64,000 nt of DNA, from assembly GCA_036250195.1 (NCBI GenBank), contig JAVHZZ010000003.1, positions 88,986,418 through 89,050,417 of the forward strand, in the 5' to 3' direction. Below are positions 32,903 through 39,059 of this stretch, one piece after another. The translations under genes and the position numbers were made by a program. The first letter of the stretch is position 1. Every line of letters begins with the position of its first letter. The DNA comes from Mixophyes australis. Lineage: Eukaryota; Chordata; Amphibia; Anura; Limnodynastidae. The notes under the pieces were generated by a model. The model was given only the letters and a program-made list of their open reading frames with translations. It was not told the DNA's origin and ran no database searches.

Positions 32903-35618
32903 TGTGGCTTTACAGTGTCAGCAGTAAATACAAAAATTTAATTACCCTATTCATACACAATAAAATGATGTAATGAAGTTTCATATATACAAGAGAAACA
33001 GTGTCTGGACAGTGTTATTAATACATGTGATAATCATATTTAAGTATAATTAAAGACTAACATATGTTGTCCCCTTTACAATTAAAATGGGAATTTTCTT
33101 TGCCAAATGGTAATAGCATTTAACTAATGTGAATAGATACATTACTTCATATAATATAACAGCCTCACTAATTAATGCTTCAAGGTCTACCTCAGTCACA
33201 AGTAAGTGAACGCGCCCTTACAATCAGGGCTGCCAAGAGGAATTCAGGGCCCCGGTACAATAAATTCATGGGGCCCCCCTCATAGATGAGCACGGTAAAA
33301 AATTTGGCGCCGCCCTAAGGCGGCGCAAAAAATTTCAGGGGTGTGCTCATGCTTTTGGGGGTGTGGCAAATGCAACATTGGGGCGTGGCTAACACATCAA
33401 AATCACTAGGCTCTCTATTCGCCCGAGCATCACATATGTCCAAGCACTCCTGACTTTCAGGACATCTAGCACCAAAATGTAGTATAAAAAAAATGCAGTG
33501 TGTACACAAAGAGTTCAGTCTTGGCCTCCACCTTATATTGGGCACAACACTCACCAAAAATTGACATTGTCCCTACTAGAATCACAACATTTTACATACT
33601 GTCCTGCTCTCTCCTACCTGTTCTTCTCACTTTCACCACCTGTTGCTGCATGTTTCTTTAGTTGCGGCTTGTCTGGATCCTGGAATGCTGGGGGTCCTAT
33701 TTGGAAAAAAATAGCTACATTTAGATAATTCCAAACAACCCTGGCGTTAAATCAATACCATCCACGATTAATAATTAGGCCTTCCTCCAGCTCCAATATT
33801 ACAATAATGTGCCCCTTCATGATCGCCATGCCTTATGATCACACTGTGCCCTCCATGCTGCTTTTGCCCCCTTCATCTGGCTCCCCTTCATCAGACTATA
33901 CTATGCTGCTCCCCCCTTTTTTCAATCCCACTGTGCCATGCCTCCCCCCCTTTTTAACCCCACTGTGTAATGCTGCCCACCATTTTTTAACCCCACTGTG
34001 CCATGCTGACCCCTGTTTATTAACCCCACTGTGCCATGCTGCCCCGTTTAACCCATCTGTGCCCCTCTCATTTTTTAACCCCTCTGTCATGCTGCTTTCC
34101 CATTTTTTAACCCCTCTGTGCTCCCCCTCATTTTTTAACCCCTCTGACATGCTGCTTTCCCATTTTTTAACCCCTCTGTGCTCCCCCTCATTTTTTAACC
34201 CCTCTGACATGCTGCTTTCCCGTTTTTTAACCCCTCTGTGCTCCCCCTCATTTTTTAACCCCTCTGACATACTGCTTTCCCGTTTTTTAACCCCTCTGTG
34301 CTCCCCCTCATTTTTTAACCCCTCAGACATGCTGCTTCCCCGTTTTTAACCCCTCTGACATGCTGCTTCCCCGTTTTTTAACCCCTCCGTGCCCCCCCTC
34401 ATTTTTTAACCCCTCTGTCATGCTGCTTCCCCGTTTTTTAACCCCTCTGTGCCCCCCTTGTTTTCCTCCCTTCACTTACCTTTTCTCCTCTCTTGGTCTT
34501 CTCTGCTGCTCTGTGCTCCATTGCTCCAGACTGACTGAATGCTGGGCATGACATGATGACATCACACCCGGCATTCAGACAGTCTGAATAGAGCACAGAG
34601 CAGCAGAGAGGAGGGATGCCGGCTCCGCGATCAGGTGAGTATGTTTTTTTTAAACTAGCCTGCTCCCCCCACCAACGACCAAGCCCCCTCCTCCCCCCCC
34701 AGCCCAAAAAAAAAAAAAAAGGAAAGGAAAAAAAAACGTTTTGTTTTTTTTTAAAAAAAAAAATTATAAAAAAAAATCAGCAGCGCAAGGGCCCGGGTAA
34801 TTAGTACCCGCTCCCCCCCCCTCTCGGCGGCCCTGCTTACAATACTCAGCGTACATTTGCCCATCTCTTCCATCCCCTGTTCCGCTTTCCCAGTTGTAAG
34901 GAGTTGTAAGTGTAAGATGCAATCAAATCTGCTTACAGACATATGTGCACATTTTCGGTGAGCATGTGCAGTACAGAAATGTGTATTTTATGCAAAAAAT
35001 AAAAAACAAGTACATTTCTGTGCAGTGCTAGAATTGGGAGTGTTATAGCTTTTCTTCATATTTTAAACAAAATTCCAGGTTTAAAAACTGGTATGGTCCG
35101 GAAGGTAATGAATGTATGTTTTTTTCAAATTCCTAAGGAAAGTATGTATCCCCTAGGTGAAGTCAATGGATGAAACCTGTGAGGTTGGCAGTATATCAAA
35201 GCAGGAGTCTGGCCTGCTGGATATGATGTTTACAGATGCTGACATCATCGGAGTCCAGTTTCCTTTGAATCTTGATGTAAAGATAAAAGCAGTCATGCTT
35301 GGTGCATGCTTTCTAATTGTAAGTTATTTTCTTTACAACAACCGTATATACCTCAATATTATTTAATATATTTAATACTTATTATTAATTTTACATTTAA
35401 TAATGAACAAATAATAAGCCTATGTAAAACAACATTTGAAACTCAATACTAGAATTTCCAACTAGGAATATATAATAACACAGTGGGAGGACAATACTCG
35501 AAATGTGACTTGATTGGTGTATTACCTATGTACGAAGCACTTACAATTGCATTTTATAATCATGTATTTTTCCTTCCTATAGGATTTCATGTTCTTTGAG
35601 TACTCCCAAAACAAATGA
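4945..35618 (+). CDS. phospholipid scramblase family gene, C-terminal part (5 exons)
   Basis: Five exons (4945-4987, 7977-8197, 15537-15695, 35157-35318, 35583-35618) join without a frame error into about 206 codons. Family members are calcium-dependent membrane proteins that move phospholipids between bilayer leaflets. Visible hallmarks in order are [14 protein letters not shown], then [12 protein letters not shown], a cysteine-rich stretch, [11 protein letters not shown], the calcium-loop-like [16 protein letters not shown] and a C-terminal membrane helix ending DFMFFE. All introns have GT/AG ends. The proline-rich N-terminal exons are absent and probably lie upstream of the window. No frameshift or stop breaks the five exons, so the gene looks functional despite about 30 kb of introns full of transposons. 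Which paralogue it is (PLSCR1 to 5) cannot be decided here. Confidence 0.93.
6354..6449. repeat. 14-bp tandem repeat, about seven copies
   Basis: The unit CCATGCCCGTGTCA is repeated almost without change; the outer copies have CCTGTG instead of CCCGTG. Such homogeneity suggests recent expansion. It sits deep in an intron, and the overlapping ORFs merely translate the repeat. Confidence 0.9.
7080..7640. repeat. degenerate tandem repeat, unit about 30 bp
   Basis: Loosely repeated pieces such as ACCAGCAGAGCCCCATATTATA, AGCAGTGCCCCATATCATAA and ATTCCAGCAATGCC recur through the stretch. The copies are strongly diverged, so unit length and limits are approximate. Similar degenerate arrays sit inside hAT-type elements elsewhere in this window (for example 24780-24990), so this may be the core of an element whose ends were not found. 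Confidence 0.5.
7977..8197 (+). CDS. scramblase exon with [12 protein letters not shown] and cysteine cluster
   Basis: A 221-nt exon with acceptor TTTTAG and donor GTAGGT. It encodes the conserved start of the scramblase barrel, then two cysteine-containing segments, [10 protein letters not shown] and [13 protein letters not shown]. The second corresponds to the palmitoylated cysteine cluster known in human PLSCR1, here with fewer adjacent cysteines. The ORF continues into both flanking introns by chance; exon ends were set by splice signals and by family homology. Confidence 0.93.
8636..9993 (-). repeat. 3' LTR of the minus-strand Gypsy-type element
   Basis: On the minus strand the LTR starts TGTCGTGAAC right after a purine tract and ends GTTCGTGACA. 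Its right half on the minus strand (plus-strand 8636 to about 9130) is matched closely by 12621-13128. Length about 1.36 kb. Confidence 0.75.
9994..10012 (-). promoter_or_regulatory. polypurine tract of the minus-strand element
   Basis: The minus strand reads CTCTTAAAAAGGGAAGGTG immediately before the LTR start TGTCGTG. A purine run in this position primes plus-strand DNA synthesis in LTR retrotransposons. Confidence 0.6.
9994..10448 (-). pseudogene. Gypsy pol remnant: integrase C-terminal end and linker
   Basis: Two short ORFs on the minus strand carry fragments that resemble the end of a Gypsy integrase ([16 protein letters not shown]) followed by a linker with [15 protein letters not shown]. 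In some vertebrate Gypsy elements such a linker stands just before the reverse transcriptase, so the order may be integrase first, as in Gmr1-like elements (inference). The reverse transcriptase itself is absent and the LTR follows directly. Confidence 0.45.
10500..12200 (-). pseudogene. unassigned internal ORFs of the deleted Gypsy-type element
   Basis: Two minus-strand ORFs (11423-10797, 208 residues; 12104-11700, 134 residues) lie in different frames. The second contains [19 protein letters not shown], a charged helical stretch suggestive of a Gag or linker coiled region. The first has no motif I can name. They probably represent the middle of Gag/Pol after deletions and frame shifts. Confidence 0.4.
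12218..12394 (-). pseudogene. Gag-like N-terminal ORF with SAP-like helix pair
   Basis: From the ATG at 12394 the minus strand encodes about 58 residues beginning [20 protein letters not shown] and continuing with [12 protein letters not shown]. The pattern K-E-L-x-x-L-C-E-x-R-G-L followed by K-x-E-L-x-x-A-L resembles the SAP-like start of Gag in vertebrate Gypsy elements. It lies about 200 bases after the primer-binding site, where Gag is expected. Confidence 0.55.
12601..12617 (-). promoter_or_regulatory. primer-binding site matching tRNA-Leu 3' end
   Basis: The plus strand reads TCCCACCGCTGCCACCA, identical to the acceptor end with CCA of vertebrate tRNA-Leu (AAG/UAG type, from general knowledge). 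On the minus strand it is TGGTGGCAGCGGTGGGA, three bases downstream of the 5' LTR end. This fixes the element's orientation. Confidence 0.7.
12621..13128 (-). repeat. truncated 5' LTR of the minus-strand element
   Basis: It is nearly identical to 8636-9130 over about 500 bp. It starts (plus strand) TGTCAGGAACATGCTCCC where the other copy has TGTCACGAACACGCTCCC. Homology stops at AATAAAGATTT, so the outer two thirds of the LTR are gone. Confidence 0.75.
13129..13330. mobile_element. fragment of a small inverted-repeat element
   Basis: The stretch contains several short palindromes built on ATTACCGTTATTACGGTAAT and ends TTGAATATGCCCC. The corresponding opposite end (GGGGCATATTC) is not present on the left, where the Gypsy LTR breaks off. 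It is therefore called as a fragment of a MITE. Confidence 0.45.
14050..14114. repeat. perfect-like hairpin, 29-bp arms
   Basis: Arms 14050-14078 and 14086-14114 pair at 27 of 29 positions around a 7-base loop; key stem sequence AAGAAATTTTCAAG. It directly precedes the 15-bp tandem repeat. Confidence 0.8.
14126..14230. repeat. 15-bp tandem repeat, about seven copies
   Basis: The unit TGGGCTGCACTCTTC is repeated six times without change and then partially. Because 15 is a multiple of three, all frames stay open and give repeated LGCTL or VQPRR peptides, which are not real proteins. Confidence 0.92.
14870..15204. mobile_element. palindromic (foldback) MITE, 335 bp
   Basis: Nearly the whole element is one inverted repeat: arms of about 160 bp around a short centre. 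The ends are GGGCCTGATTCACTAAGG and its complement, and CTT flanks both sides (14867-14869, 15205-15207). The element shares its ends and GACAAAACCATGTTACAATG with the element at 2861-3148. RNA from it would form a long hairpin. Confidence 0.85.
15537..15695 (+). CDS. scramblase exon with [11 protein letters not shown]
   Basis: A 159-nt exon (53 codons, both ends in phase 0) with acceptor TCTCCATAG and donor GTAAGA. It begins [20 protein letters not shown] and runs to FDVNFM, the central part of the scramblase barrel. The family's usual cysteine pair near the end of this exon is present as PCKC. Confidence 0.93.
16015..16191. mobile_element. MITE, 177 bp
   Basis: Inverted ends GGGGGTAAATGTATCA and TGATACATTTACCCCC, with subterminal GAGAGTTT/AACTCTC and a second inverted pair ACCAATCAGATT/AATCTGATTGGT. 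No target duplication could be assigned. Confidence 0.7.
16590..16805. repeat. degenerate tandem repeat, unit about 35 bp
   Basis: Pieces of the form TGGTGCCAAGACTAATGTG followed by CAGAGCCATAT recur about six times with many changes. No coding or structural role is visible. Confidence 0.6.
17427..17806. mobile_element. inverted-repeat element, 380 bp
   Basis: The left end contains ACAGCAGGTATGCCTAC and TGTTGAGAAATGC; the right end contains their complements in reverse order (GCATTTCTCAAC, GTAGGCATACCTGCTGT). The arms are about 50 bp. The class is unknown, and no coding region is present. Confidence 0.7.
18196..18237 (+). promoter_or_regulatory. LTR core promoter and predicted RNA start
   Basis: TATTTAAAG at 18196-18204 is a TATA-like box. 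Thirty-one bases downstream, 18227-18237 reads GCCTGATCTTG, complementary to the sequence just after the LTR. A start at 18227 is the normal distance from a TATA box and would put the self-primer exactly at the RNA 5' end. Confidence 0.6.
18337..18830 (+). repeat. 82-bp tandem repeat in the LTR
   Basis: Successive copies of CAACTCTCCTGTGTTCATCG start at 18337, 18419, 18501, 18583, 18665 and 18748. Each unit also carries CTGATTCCTATCCGCTGCC. The matching array in the 3' LTR has two units fewer. Confidence 0.9.
19771..19781 (+). promoter_or_regulatory. self-priming primer-binding site
   Basis: TAAGATCAGGC lies two bases after the LTR end and does not begin with the TGG that would pair with a tRNA CCA end. 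Instead it is complementary to 18227-18237 inside the LTR: ten Watson-Crick pairs and one G-U pair. Elements of the Tf1/sushi group are known or proposed to prime with the first 11 bases of their own RNA. The gag ATG starts at 19783, one base after this site. Confidence 0.65.
19783..20715 (+). CDS. gag: Gag of the chromovirus, intact ORF (310 residues)
   Basis: The ORF begins at the first ATG after the primer-binding site and is open to a TAA. The middle region with [13 protein letters not shown] is the capsid-like retrotransposon Gag domain of sushi-type elements. The C-terminus has a zinc knuckle, [14 protein letters not shown] (C-x2-C-x4-H-x4-C), for RNA binding. The product packages the element RNA in virus-like particles. 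It is the only intact protein of this copy. Pol follows in the -1 frame; a TAAAAAAT run at 20688-20695 in the overlap is a possible but non-canonical slip site. Confidence 0.9.
   Translation: MTDPDAEPTAKEILQHLVSRMEQQDARQQLLLQCYQALASQGTSVQNITATIDAPVLSSVSPVPSQVSTASTLHLPIPSKYDGDPKTCRGFLNQCSVHFELQPQNFSTHCSRVAYLISLFSGQALAWASPLWERNDPLLQDSAKFISTFRSVFDEPGRVISAASSILHLRQGSRTVGQYVIQFRILASELQWNTEALIAAFWQGLSDKIKDALTTQELPTSLEDLISLCHRVDMRFRERESEKTTSVKAPLRSSPQPRLASSPVIPMEIGRSKLTSEERDRRVKNRLCIYCADSTHMLNSCPKKSGNARP
20700..22186 (+). pseudogene. pol: Pol part 1: protease and reverse transcriptase, broken
   Basis: The pol frame is open from the gag overlap. The aspartic protease motif is [13 protein letters not shown] (D at 20841). 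A TAA at 21027 and a TAG at 21615 (just after LDLRGA in the reverse transcriptase) interrupt the frame. The polymerase motifs [13 protein letters not shown] and YLDD (about 21786-21797) remain. Near 22110-22130 the frame shifts by one, and the segment ending [18 protein letters not shown] continues in another frame up to the hAT insertion. This copy therefore cannot produce an active enzyme. Confidence 0.9.
22480..24150. repeat. 27-bp satellite, about 60 copies
   Basis: The unit is ACATTACAGCGTCCAGCATC plus ACCCCCC, with recurring variants GCATCC, GCAACCGGC and GTCCAGCATTAC. The variants are interspersed in runs, as in arrays that grow by block duplication; 23480-23600 and 23850-23990 share one such block. 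Because 27 is a multiple of three, both strands show long false ORFs with 9-residue repeats. Confidence 0.95.
24150..25680. other. inner part of the hAT insert with a second hAT-like terminus
   Basis: At 24698 the sequence CAGGGCTGACAAGAGGAATT closely matches the left end of the element at 33225 (CAGGGCTGCCAAGAGGAATT). It is followed by degenerate repeats with CATATTATGCCACA. No matching right end was found. Near 25390 GCAGTGGTCGAAGCAGAAAT may be the start of yet another element. No gene is present. Confidence 0.5.
25680..26530. repeat. tandem repeat of CTCTCTCACCCCCTCTCCCAG type, unit about 30 bp
   Basis: The unit GGCTCTCTCACCCCCTCTCC followed by CAGCACCCC is repeated about 28 times with CTTCCG/CTTCGG/CTGG variants. 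The strand is strongly pyrimidine-biased. Confidence 0.9.
26530..26725. repeat. GC-rich tandem repeat CCGAAAATCGCGGCACCCCC
   Basis: Seven or so copies of CCGAAAATCGCGGCACCCCC separated by CGCGACC spacers of variable length. It is CpG-rich and borders the right end of the hAT insert. Confidence 0.88.
26948..28210 (+). pseudogene. pol: Pol part 2: RNase H and integrase, open reading frame
   Basis: The frame continues directly after the hAT duplication. RNase H motifs are [16 protein letters not shown] and FTDHKNL. The integrase zinc domain follows (H-H in [11 protein letters not shown]-x2-C in CELC), then the catalytic D-D-E triad in [15 protein letters not shown] and NGQTERVNQ. No stop or frame shift occurs in this 1.26-kb part. 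It is cut by the inverted solo LTR at 28211. Confidence 0.92.
28211..29851 (-). mobile_element. solo LTR of the same chromovirus family, opposite orientation
   Basis: The segment is the reverse complement of the host element's LTR over its full length (1641 bp, TGTCAC to GTGACA). The flanks are TAGCG (28206-28210) and TAGAG (29852-29856), four of five identical. Insert plus duplication is 1646 bp, and the pol frame changes by exactly that amount, so removing them would keep the frame. A second copy of the family thus inserted here and then lost its body by LTR recombination. The self-priming motif is present at 29666-29675. Confidence 0.9.
29857..30498 (+). pseudogene. pol: Pol part 3: integrase C-terminus and chromodomain
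   Basis: The part after the solo LTR carries the GPY/F-like module of integrase ([17 protein letters not shown]) and a chromodomain with [20 protein letters not shown]. Chromodomains on integrase are thought to guide insertion to marked chromatin and define chromoviruses. The frame runs through the purine tract and ends with TGA 67 bases into the 3' LTR. Confidence 0.9.
30415..30431 (+). promoter_or_regulatory. polypurine tract of the chromovirus
   Basis: TTTAAAAGGGGGGGTAC precedes the 3' LTR start TGTCAC at 30432. The A/G run is the expected plus-strand primer. Confidence 0.8.
30432..31986 (+). repeat. 3' LTR of the chromovirus, 1555 bp
   Basis: It matches the 5' LTR with few base changes and two fewer 82-bp units. 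The self-priming motif GCCTGATCTT is at 30608-30617. It is followed by the duplication GAATC. Confidence 0.93.
32395..32900 (+). mobile_element. 3' end of an L2-clade LINE
   Basis: From 32413 one frame reads [18 protein letters not shown] and then a stop (32467-32469), a C-terminal signature seen in ORF2 of L2-like LINEs of fish and amphibians. The 3' UTR includes AGATTGTAAGCTCCTCTGA and ends with an (AAT)n tail at about 32865-32900. It is 5'-truncated, as usual for LINE copies. Confidence 0.75.
33225..34835. mobile_element. hAT-type element, 1611 bp, with a 60-bp repeat array
   Basis: Ends CAGGGCTGCCAAGAGG and CCTCTCGGCGGCCCTG are imperfect inverted repeats. CTTACAAT flanks both sides exactly (33217-33224, 34836-34843). 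No transposase is present. Its right end lies 321 bp before the next scramblase exon. Confidence 0.9.
33940..34460. repeat. 60-bp tandem repeat inside the hAT-type element
   Basis: Each unit has two half-units of the form CATTTTTTAACCCCTCTG, followed by TGCTCCCCCT or ACATGCTGCTTTCC. Four consecutive copies (about 34080-34320) are almost identical; outer copies are diverged. Confidence 0.9.
35157..35318 (+). CDS. scramblase exon with calcium loop and membrane helix start
   Basis: A 162-nt exon (54 codons) with acceptor CCCCTAG and donor GTAAGT. It encodes [18 protein letters not shown], then [17 protein letters not shown], the acidic loop that binds calcium in PLSCR1, then [13 protein letters not shown], the first part of the C-terminal membrane helix. 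The segment matching the PLSCR1 nuclear import signal has lost most basic character (GSISKQESG), so nuclear import by that route looks unlikely (inference). Confidence 0.93.
35583..35618 (+). CDS. last scramblase exon
   Basis: After the acceptor TTCCTATAG, 11 codons encode [11 protein letters not shown] and a TGA follows (35616-35618). DFMFFE completes the membrane helix; only five residues follow, a short external tail compared with PLSCR1. Confidence 0.92.
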   Translation, partial: DFMFFEYSQNK

Positions 35619-36035
35619 AACTTGGAAAAGAGTCTTGGATACACTGTATTTGGATAACATATTTTATTGTACAAATTAAAAACAAATAGAAATTTTTATC
35701 AGCGATTGGCCTGCATATGAGACCACGCATAATACCAATTTTCAGAAGTAACTAAAGTTGTGCAATATGCATTTTGCTGAAAATATGGAAATTAATAATA
35801 TATCTAATATAGAGTATTGTACAGGTAGAAAAGTACATACATTACTTTCTATCACTAGCTCTTAATCTAAGAAAGGATGAAGCTTTATACTGGGGAACTT
35901 CCATCATAGCGAGATATTAAAAAGTACAGTAGCTCCTGAGTATGCCTTCACTTCCATATCACAAGGAACATCAAAGCTTCTGATGGTCTAGTCTAATCAT
36001 ATCTATTAAGAGAATATTGGTTCAAATAATTGTTT

Positions 36036-36041
36036 AATAAA
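36036..36041 (+). terminator. candidate polyadenylation signal of the scramblase gene
   Basis: AATAAA lies 418 bases after the stop codon and is followed by a GT-rich stretch (CGTGTGTTG). A weaker ATTAAA is at about 35676. Either could be used. Confidence 0.5.
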
Positions 36042-36059
36042 CGTGTGTTGCAAAGAGAA

Positions 36060-37480
36060 ATTATGTTACCCGAGTGATTATTTCAGAGAGAGAAAGTAAG
36101 TCCTGATTTCAATAGCTGCACCCACGCTCATTTTGGGCAGCCCATGCCCAACAACAGACCCAGAGAGGCAGGTATTAAAATCAACCAGATGCCATTTGAA
36201 TGGAAAGTAAAGATAAAAAGATAAAAAAAAAACGCCCACCAGAAGTCCCTTTTGACCACTTTTCATATCCACTTGTCTGTAGTTATGGTCTCCCATTGTT
36301 CTCCTCACTGTGTTTAAACCTATAACACCTATCATAAGCATTACCTGTTTCAGATGGATGTATTCCCAAGGGCCTTTGGCACAAACCCTCCCTTCAAAAT
36401 GGTTATTTGAATATAGTACTGTCACTGATATCTGGCATTATGAAAATCGAAGGGTATTCGACTACCGACAGGATCAAGTGGGATAATCCTGCTGATGTAA
36501 CCCACCTGGAACGATGGATATTAGTTACATAATTAAAGGTCTGGTCTGCCATTAAATTGGTTCTAGCAGCAGACTGAATCAGCAACATTATAGAGGCCAT
36601 AAGGGCTGATCTGGAAGCTCAGCAACACAATGTCTGGTTTTTCCGAAGTAAAAAGAGGATCTAGAATAGGCACTAATTTAAACTGGATATTACTGATCAG
36701 TTTTGGGATTGCTCAATTGTTGGGGCCATGAGAGTCTAAATATCGGGTATGCCAATAAAACTTTGCAAAGTTAACTCATCCTCTTTTATTAGAGCAGACC
36801 TGAAGGCTAGGTGAGTAAAAACAAATACTTCAGACTCAGTGGCCAAAGCCCAGCGAGTCTGATTTAAAATCTAAAAGTGTCTGTTTGTCTTTTAAGCCCA
36901 CCTTTGCCATTTGTTTGACATTATTTTAACTTGTTCACAAGAGGCAAAAGGTAGGAATACTGTCTCAGACTCCCAATCTTCTGTCAGATGGTCACGTGAG
37001 GTAATAGGAACAGGTTCTTTCTCAGAGAAGAACTCAAACAAGTCTGTATGACTGGCAGACGCTCTGGTGTTTTTTGAACAGGTTTAAGTCAGAAAATACA
37101 GGAAATAGTATGAACCGAATATTGCTGATACTGCACAGGGATTTCTGAGTAATGCTGGATACTGGTAGCAAAGGAATACAGCGGATGCAGGTAGAATGGC
37201 TGAGTGGAGAGAAATCCGGTGTAGTTATGTCAGCAGCAACATGTGAAAATCCCAGAGCACAGGAGAAGCAGGAGATCACAACCATATGGAGTAGCAACAA
37301 AATAGCAATGACCAACACAGGTAAAAGAGAGAGACAGGTATAAATAGGGAACCACTAGGTGCAGGAGATAATTGGTGCAACAGGTTAACCTCTAATAATG
37401 CCAAAGGAAAAGGCACAATAACAGCACCTCTGGTGTATAAAGGTAGTGCCAGATAATTATTACTGTAACAAGTCCACAGT
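36060..37480. other. no gene recognised
   Basis: The stretch has no recognisable exon. About 36940-37480 has a dispersed purine-rich look and a TATAAATAGGG at 37338, reminiscent of an LTR, but no ends or partner were found. Confidence 0.35.
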
Positions 37481-37489
37481 CCTGGAGGC

Positions 37490-38640
37490 ATGAGCTGCCA
37501 ATACAAAGTAGCATGCAATGCAGAAAGCTGCAGGCAGATCCTGAGACCATTTTACTATTCTACTGTACACTTAACCACAGATATGTGGACAAGCAAAACT
37601 GGGCAAACTAAAAATTATATGACTGTGACAGCCCACTGGGTTGGTGAATTGCCTTCAGCAGCAGGAACAGCAATAGCATCTAACAAACAATGCCAGATCT
37701 TTCAGAGGCAGGCTATTTTGTGTATTGCCGGCTTTACTAAGAGATATACTGCTGACAACCTGTTTGAAAAACTTAGAGATGTCATTACAACATGTCTTAT
37801 CCTGCTTATACTCTTCAGGATATGTCATTTCTGATAACACCACCAATATTGTGAGAGCATTACAGCAGGGCAAATTCCATCACATTCCCTGTTTTACTCA
37901 CGCAATCAACTTGGTGGTACAGAGCTTTTTAAAAAATGACAGTGACACGCAGGAAATGCTGACTGCGTCCCTAAATATTTCTGGTCACTTTTGGTATTCT
38001 GCAATAGCATGTAGGAGATTGCAGCAATTGCAAGAAGACTAGAATTTAAGGGGAAATCTACTTTATTCCAGCGCAGTGAAGAATACTTTCTGTGTTGTGC
38101 AAGGTGCTGAAACCACTCAAAGTAGTCACCTGTGAAGTGAGTTCAGACACTGCTAGCTTGAGTCAAGTGATTCCCCTAATTAGACTTTTGGAAAAGCATC
38201 TCAAAAAATTGAAGGAGGAGATGAAACAAAGCAGTTCTGCTAAGTATGTCTGACTTGTAGATCAAGTACGTTATTTGCAACGCCAGGATTCAAAAGTTAT
38301 CAACACCTTGAAATTGGATCACTGCATTTTGGCAACTGTGTTTGATTCAAGGATTAAGAGCTATGTCTTCTTTTTCTTTCCAACTGACCCAGATCTCAAG
38401 AGATGCAATGAACTCCTGATGAGCTAGTTGACAGCCCAAGTTGTACATGACATGACAACGTCACCTCTGTCAGTTTCTCAGGCCACTACTGCTAGGAAAA
38501 AACTTGCCAAGAGACCCAGTGGTAATGCAGATGAATCAACACAACATTTTGACATCTGGTTTGGTGTAAAAGAATTGCGAACAAATCATGACAGCTCTGC
38601 CGTAAAATGAACTACAAATTCCACGAGGAAGGCCTTTACC
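37490..38640 (+). pseudogene. hAT transposase pseudogene (ZBED-like)
   Basis: Fragments in different frames line up in the order of hAT transposases: LTTDMWTSKTGQTKNYMTVT, then ISDNTTNIVRAL, then HIPCFTHAINLVVQ, RRLQQLQED, SLSQVIPLIRLLEKHLKKL, and LATVFDSRIKSYVF. These match the RNase H-like core and inserted helical domain of ZBED-type hAT proteins. Stops and frame shifts break it repeatedly. The N-terminal BED finger and the C-terminal dimerisation end were not seen. Confidence 0.75.
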
Positions 38641-39059
38641 GCCAATTACATCAAAGTACAGATACTCCTGTAATGGTGGATTCCAGCGGGGATGAATTAA
38701 TGTTGTGTGAGAATGATGTACACATTGAAGAGTGTGAGGATGAGGGTGAAGATGATGACAGTGTAGATTGCAAGTAATGGGATCTAGCTGAGAGAAGGAA
38801 GCTAGCTGATGCTGGCATGTTTGTTAATATTTTGGGTAGAATGGCATGTTGGCAATTTAATGTTTTTTTTTACAGTAAACCTTCCCTTTATTAGAGAGGT
38901 GTTTTTTTCTTTACCAATGTAAAAGCTTGTTTTTTGGATTTCAGTTTCCTTGACTTAAACCTACTATGCCCTTGAGCATAAGCTTTAGCAAATAACATAG
39001 TAGGACTAGTATCATCATGATTGGCGCCAGCAGCTAGTTGGTGCTCCTTCTCTTCTGTC

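Larger units (their letters stand above)
15696..35156 (+). other. scramblase intron, 19.5 kb, filled by nested transposons
   Basis: Starts GTAAGA and ends TCCCCTAG. It holds two MITEs, a full-length Gypsy element with two later insertions, an L2-like fragment and a hAT-type element. The stretches 15700-16010, 16810-17420, 17810-18045, 31995-32390, 32905-33215 and 34850-35150 show no gene. Confidence 0.85.
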
